Assembly (NCBI GenBank): GCA_963733085.1
Contig: CAVTBY010000010.1
Location: 682,001 to 746,000, forward strand
Origin: Desertimonas sp963733085
Lineage (GTDB): Bacteria > Actinomycetota > Acidimicrobiia > Acidimicrobiales > Ilumatobacteraceae
DNA length: 64,000 nt
Direction: 5' to 3'
Part shown: positions 61,348-64,000 of the stretch, one piece after another
Position numbering within the stretch: the first letter of the stretch is position 1
Layout of the letters: each line of letters begins with the position of its first letter
The notes under the pieces: generated by a model
What the model saw: only the letters and a program-made list of their open reading frames with translations
What the model was told of the DNA's origin: nothing
Databases searched by the model: none
Program-made: the position numbers and the translations under genes

Positions 61348-63477
61348 GTGGATCTCGCTGGCCCCTGGCGTGCCCGGGAGGCCGACGACGAGCTGCGGCG
61401 CACGGGCACTGGCCTGGATCTCGACGACTCGGGCTGGGCCACTCTCGTCGTCCCAGGGCACTGGCGGGGCGACCCCGAGTTCGCCACGAGTGACGGTCCG
61501 GTCTTGTATCGGCGGCGCTTCGAGCAGGCTCCCCCGCCGCCAGGGACTCGCCGCTGGGTGACGTTCGACGGCGTCTTCTATCAGGCTGACGCCTGGCTCG
61601 ACGGTGCCTATCTCGGCGACCCGGAGGGCTATTTCTTCCCGCACACCTTCGAGATCACCGGGCTCGCGGCGATGTCGCACGAGCACGTGCTGGCCGTCGA
61701 AGTCACCTGCTCCCCCGAGCGTGGTACGTCCGGGCGGCGCAACATCACCGGGATGTTGCAGCACTCCGAGGCCGTCGACCGTGAGTGGAACCCCGGCGGC
61801 CTGTGGCGCACCGTGCGCATCCACGAGACCGGCGCCGTGCGCATCGACCGCCTGCGGGTGCTCTGCCGCGACGCGGACGAGAGCCGTGCCCACCTCCGCC
61901 TGCACGCCCGCTTGGACGCCTTGGCGATCGACACCGTGCGCGTGCGCACTTCAGCCGATGGCGAGGTTGTCGGCGAGACCGAACACACCCTCGCCGCCGG
62001 AAGCAACGACATCGAGTGGTCGCTCGACATCTCCTCGCCGGCGCTGTGGTGGCCGCATTCCCTCGGCAGGCAGCCGCTCACCGACATCCGTGTCGAAGTC
62101 GTCATCGACGGCGAGGTCAGCGACGGGATGTCCCGCAGGACCGGGTTGCGCGAGGTGGCGTTCTCCGACTGGGTGTTCTCGATCAATGGCGAGCGGATGT
62201 TCCTCAAGGGCGCCAACCTCGTCCCGGCCCGTCCCGGGCTGGCCGACGTCAGTCCGGAACTGGTCCGCGCCGACGTCGAACGTGCCGTGGAGGCCGGTCT
62301 CGACGCGCTTCGGGTCCAGGCGCACGTCGCCACCGACGATCTGTACTCGGCAGCCGACGAGCTGGGCGTCGTTCTCCTCCAGGACTTTCCCCTCCAGTGG
62401 GGCTACGGACGCCATGTGCGTCGGGAGGCGGTTCGTCAGGCGCGCGAGGCGGTGTCGGCGCTCGGTCACCATCCCTCGATCATCCAATGGTGCGCCCACG
62501 ACGAGCCGGTGGCCGACGCTCCCCAGCTCGATGGCGACTCGACGCGGACGAGACTGCGCCGGTTCGCCCGGCAGCAACTCCCGACGTGGAACAAGTCGGT
62601 GCTCGACCGCTGGGTCAAGCGGGCCTTCGAACAGGCCGACCCGACACGCCCGACGATCGCCCACAGCGGAGTCTTGCCGCACCTCCCCCAGCTCGACGGC
62701 ACGGACAGCCACCTGTGGCTCGGCTGGCATCGTGGGCACGTCGACGAGCTCGCCGAACGGGCCCGCACCGTGCCACGGCTCGTGCGTTTCGTCAGCGAGT
62801 TCGGCGCCCAGTCGGTTCCCGACAGCGCCAGCGAGTTCGTCGACGCACTGACGTGGCCGGACCTCGATTGGGACGGCCTCGCCGAGCATCACGGCCTCGA
62901 GGCGGACGTGATGCGGCTGCGCCATCCACCCGAGCAGTACCAGTCGTTCGCGGCATGGCGGCGGGCGACGCAGCGCTACCAGGCCGACCTGCTGCGCCGC
63001 CAGATCGAGACGCTCCGGCGGCTCAAGTACCATCCGACCGGCGGGTTCTGCTTCTCCTGGTTCGCCGACGCGATGCCGATGATCTCGGCGGCAGTGCTCG
63101 ACCACGACCGGCGGCCGAAGCCCGCCTGGATGGCTGTCGTCGAGGCCTGCCGCCCGGTAATTGTCGTCTGCGACGCGTTGCCCGACGAGATCGTGCCGGG
63201 TAGGTCGTTGACGCTCGACGTGCACGTCGTCAGCGACCTCCGCGAGCCGCTCGCCGCAACGGTGGCAGCGACCGCGTCGTGGCCCGGTGGGTCGCGGCAG
63301 TGGGGTTTCCGCGGCGAGATCGAGGCCGACGACTGCGCCCTCGTCGGGCGAGTCACGATCGACGTCCCCGACGTCGCCGGCGAACTGCTCGTCGGGCTCG
63401 CCCTCGACGGACGCACCGCGTCGGGCGACCCGGTCACGGCAACGCGCCGAGCCGGGGCAACGATCATGGCTCGCTGA
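61348..63477 (+). CDS. Glycoside hydrolase family 2 protein (beta-mannosidase-like)
   Basis: 709 residues. An N-terminal sugar-binding jelly roll (VDLAGPWRAREADDELRR, TFDGVFYQADAWLDGAYLGD, REWNPGGLWRTVRIHETG), an Ig-like domain, then the TIM barrel with NGERMFLKGANLVPARPG, acid/base region IIQWCAHDEPV and nucleophile region VRFVSEFGAQSVP (Glu). No signal peptide, so cytoplasmic: it should act on imported oligosaccharides. Exact specificity (mannoside or other) is not certain. The GTG start follows TAGCCT by 8 nt. Confidence 0.85.
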   Translation: MDLAGPWRAREADDELRRTGTGLDLDDSGWATLVVPGHWRGDPEFATSDGPVLYRRRFEQAPPPPGTRRWVTFDGVFYQADAWLDGAYLGDPEGYFFPHTFEITGLAAMSHEHVLAVEVTCSPERGTSGRRNITGMLQHSEAVDREWNPGGLWRTVRIHETGAVRIDRLRVLCRDADESRAHLRLHARLDALAIDTVRVRTSADGEVVGETEHTLAAGSNDIEWSLDISSPALWWPHSLGRQPLTDIRVEVVIDGEVSDGMSRRTGLREVAFSDWVFSINGERMFLKGANLVPARPGLADVSPELVRADVERAVEAGLDALRVQAHVATDDLYSAADELGVVLLQDFPLQWGYGRHVRREAVRQAREAVSALGHHPSIIQWCAHDEPVADAPQLDGDSTRTRLRRFARQQLPTWNKSVLDRWVKRAFEQADPTRPTIAHSGVLPHLPQLDGTDSHLWLGWHRGHVDELAERARTVPRLVRFVSEFGAQSVPDSASEFVDALTWPDLDWDGLAEHHGLEADVMRLRHPPEQYQSFAAWRRATQRYQADLLRRQIETLRRLKYHPTGGFCFSWFADAMPMISAAVLDHDRRPKPAWMAVVEACRPVIVVCDALPDEIVPGRSLTLDVHVVSDLREPLAATVAATASWPGGSRQWGFRGEIEADDCALVGRVTIDVPDVAGELLVGLALDGRTASGDPVTATRRAGATIMAR

Positions 63478-63504
63478 CCGCAGGTCCCGCCAACCGCGAC
63501 CGAA

Positions 63505-64000
63505 CTAAGCCCCTGCGGCGGGCAGGTCGGGGCGCAGTTGGGCGCGGTCGGCGGCGAGGGCGCCACGGTCCCAGCCGAGAGCGTCGTAGGTCCGGCGCGC
63601 CCGTGACGTCGTCAGCGGTCCGAACGTGGCGGCGATCTCCTCGTCGATCGCGTCGGCTCGCGCCGCGAGCACCGGCAGGAGATCCGATGCCGTGTGGGAA
63701 GTCGCCTCCGCCTCGACCGCTTCGTTCACCTCGCTGAGGCGCCTGTCGATGCGGCAGGCGTAGGCGAACAGGAACGACGAACGGAAGGCGCGGCCACGGG
63801 TGTGCGCTCCCGGCAGGGCGTTCGCCGCCTCGGCCAGCATCGCCGCGTGCGACTGCACGAGCAATGACGTGAACAACACTTCGGTGGCAGCGATGTCGCC
63901 GGGAAACCCGACAACGGACACCAACCCGAGGCCCTGGTGGGTCACGGCCTTGCAGCGCGAGTGCTTGGCGACAACGTGAAGGAGATGCGATTTCTGGTCG
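63505..64000 (-). CDS. DUF2786-family protein (5' end cut by window edge)
   Basis: The visible 164 codons run DQKSHLLHVVAKHSRCKAV, then VVGFPGDIAATEVLFTSLLVQSHAAML, RAFRSSFLFAYACRIDRRL and a helical C-terminus to the stop at 63505. This matches the C-terminal half of DUF2786 proteins, which often sit in phage- or genome-maintenance contexts but have no proven function. The N-terminal part, including the start, lies beyond base 64000. The GTG at 63945 is internal. Confidence 0.75.
   Translation of the reverse strand, partial: DQKSHLLHVVAKHSRCKAVTHQGLGLVSVVGFPGDIAATEVLFTSLLVQSHAAMLAEAANALPGAHTRGRAFRSSFLFAYACRIDRRLSEVNEAVEAEATSHTASDLLPVLAARADAIDEEIAATFGPLTTSRARRTYDALGWDRGALAADRAQLRPDLPAAGA

Noticed and set aside
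1..64000. Prophage, insertion sequence, defence system or CRISPR array
   Set aside because: No integrase, transposase, terminase, Cas or known defence gene was found on either strand.

Overview
The window is high-GC DNA from an actinobacterium. Evidence: two WhiB-family iron-sulfur regulators, an AfsR/SARP-type regulator, SenX3/RegX3-type phosphate control, polyphosphate kinase, stand-alone class III cyclases, TatA, MreB, and many genes whose -10 box (TANNNT) lies only 6-9 nt before the start codon, as in leaderless mRNAs. The gene set fits Acidimicrobiia better than Streptomyces or Mycobacterium, but that is an inference. No rRNA, tRNA, CRISPR array, insertion sequence or prophage gene was seen.

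Layout. 0-3 kb: DHFR-like protein (cut by the left edge), alpha/beta hydrolase, RDD membrane protein, cupin. 3-10.3 kb: SARP-type ATPase regulator followed by an unusual redox operon (acetoacetate-decarboxylase-like protein, FAD-SLDH small subunit, GMC oxidoreductase with three clustered cysteines, ferritin-like protein). 10.4-13 kb: rifampicin phosphotransferase preceded by a rifamycin-associated element. 13-18.6 kb: zinc-ribbon cyclase/ATPase and an OmpR-type two-component system. 18.7-22.3 kb: first MacAB-like exporter. 22.4-25.5 kb: sortase, apolipoprotein N-acyltransferase, D-aminoacyl-tRNA deacylase, OsmC. 25.8-29.6 kb: glycosyltransferase, methyltransferase, prenyltransferase-like toroid protein and acyltransferase, probably an envelope glycolipid cluster. 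29.7-35.4 kb: second MacAB-like exporter. 35.3-45.9 kb: housekeeping and orphan genes (methyltransferase, TesB, sorbosone-dehydrogenase-like protein, RNB ribonuclease, MreB, MoaE, SDR, DUF2342 protein, MFS).

46-55.3 kb is a complete phosphate module on the minus strand, transcribed ppk1, then pstS-pstC-pstA-pstB-phoU-senX3-regX3, with a PHO box before pstS and a strong hairpin after it. 55.3-64 kb: two whiB genes, tatA, a MoxR ATPase/VWA pair around a small adenylate cyclase, a GH2 glycosidase and a DUF2786 protein cut by the right edge.

Two features cut across the window. Four families of short repeats sit between genes. Families A, B and C are imperfect palindromes at gene 3' ends. Family D is a 62-bp element found twice (61/62 identical), each time between two tightly coupled genes of an ABC-transporter operon and in the same orientation relative to transcription. 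Second, about 25 genes or gene ends are split by one-base frame changes while both halves stay clearly coding. Many are in short G or C runs, which suggests uncorrected long-read indels rather than real decay; split genes are given here as single genes with the break points noted.
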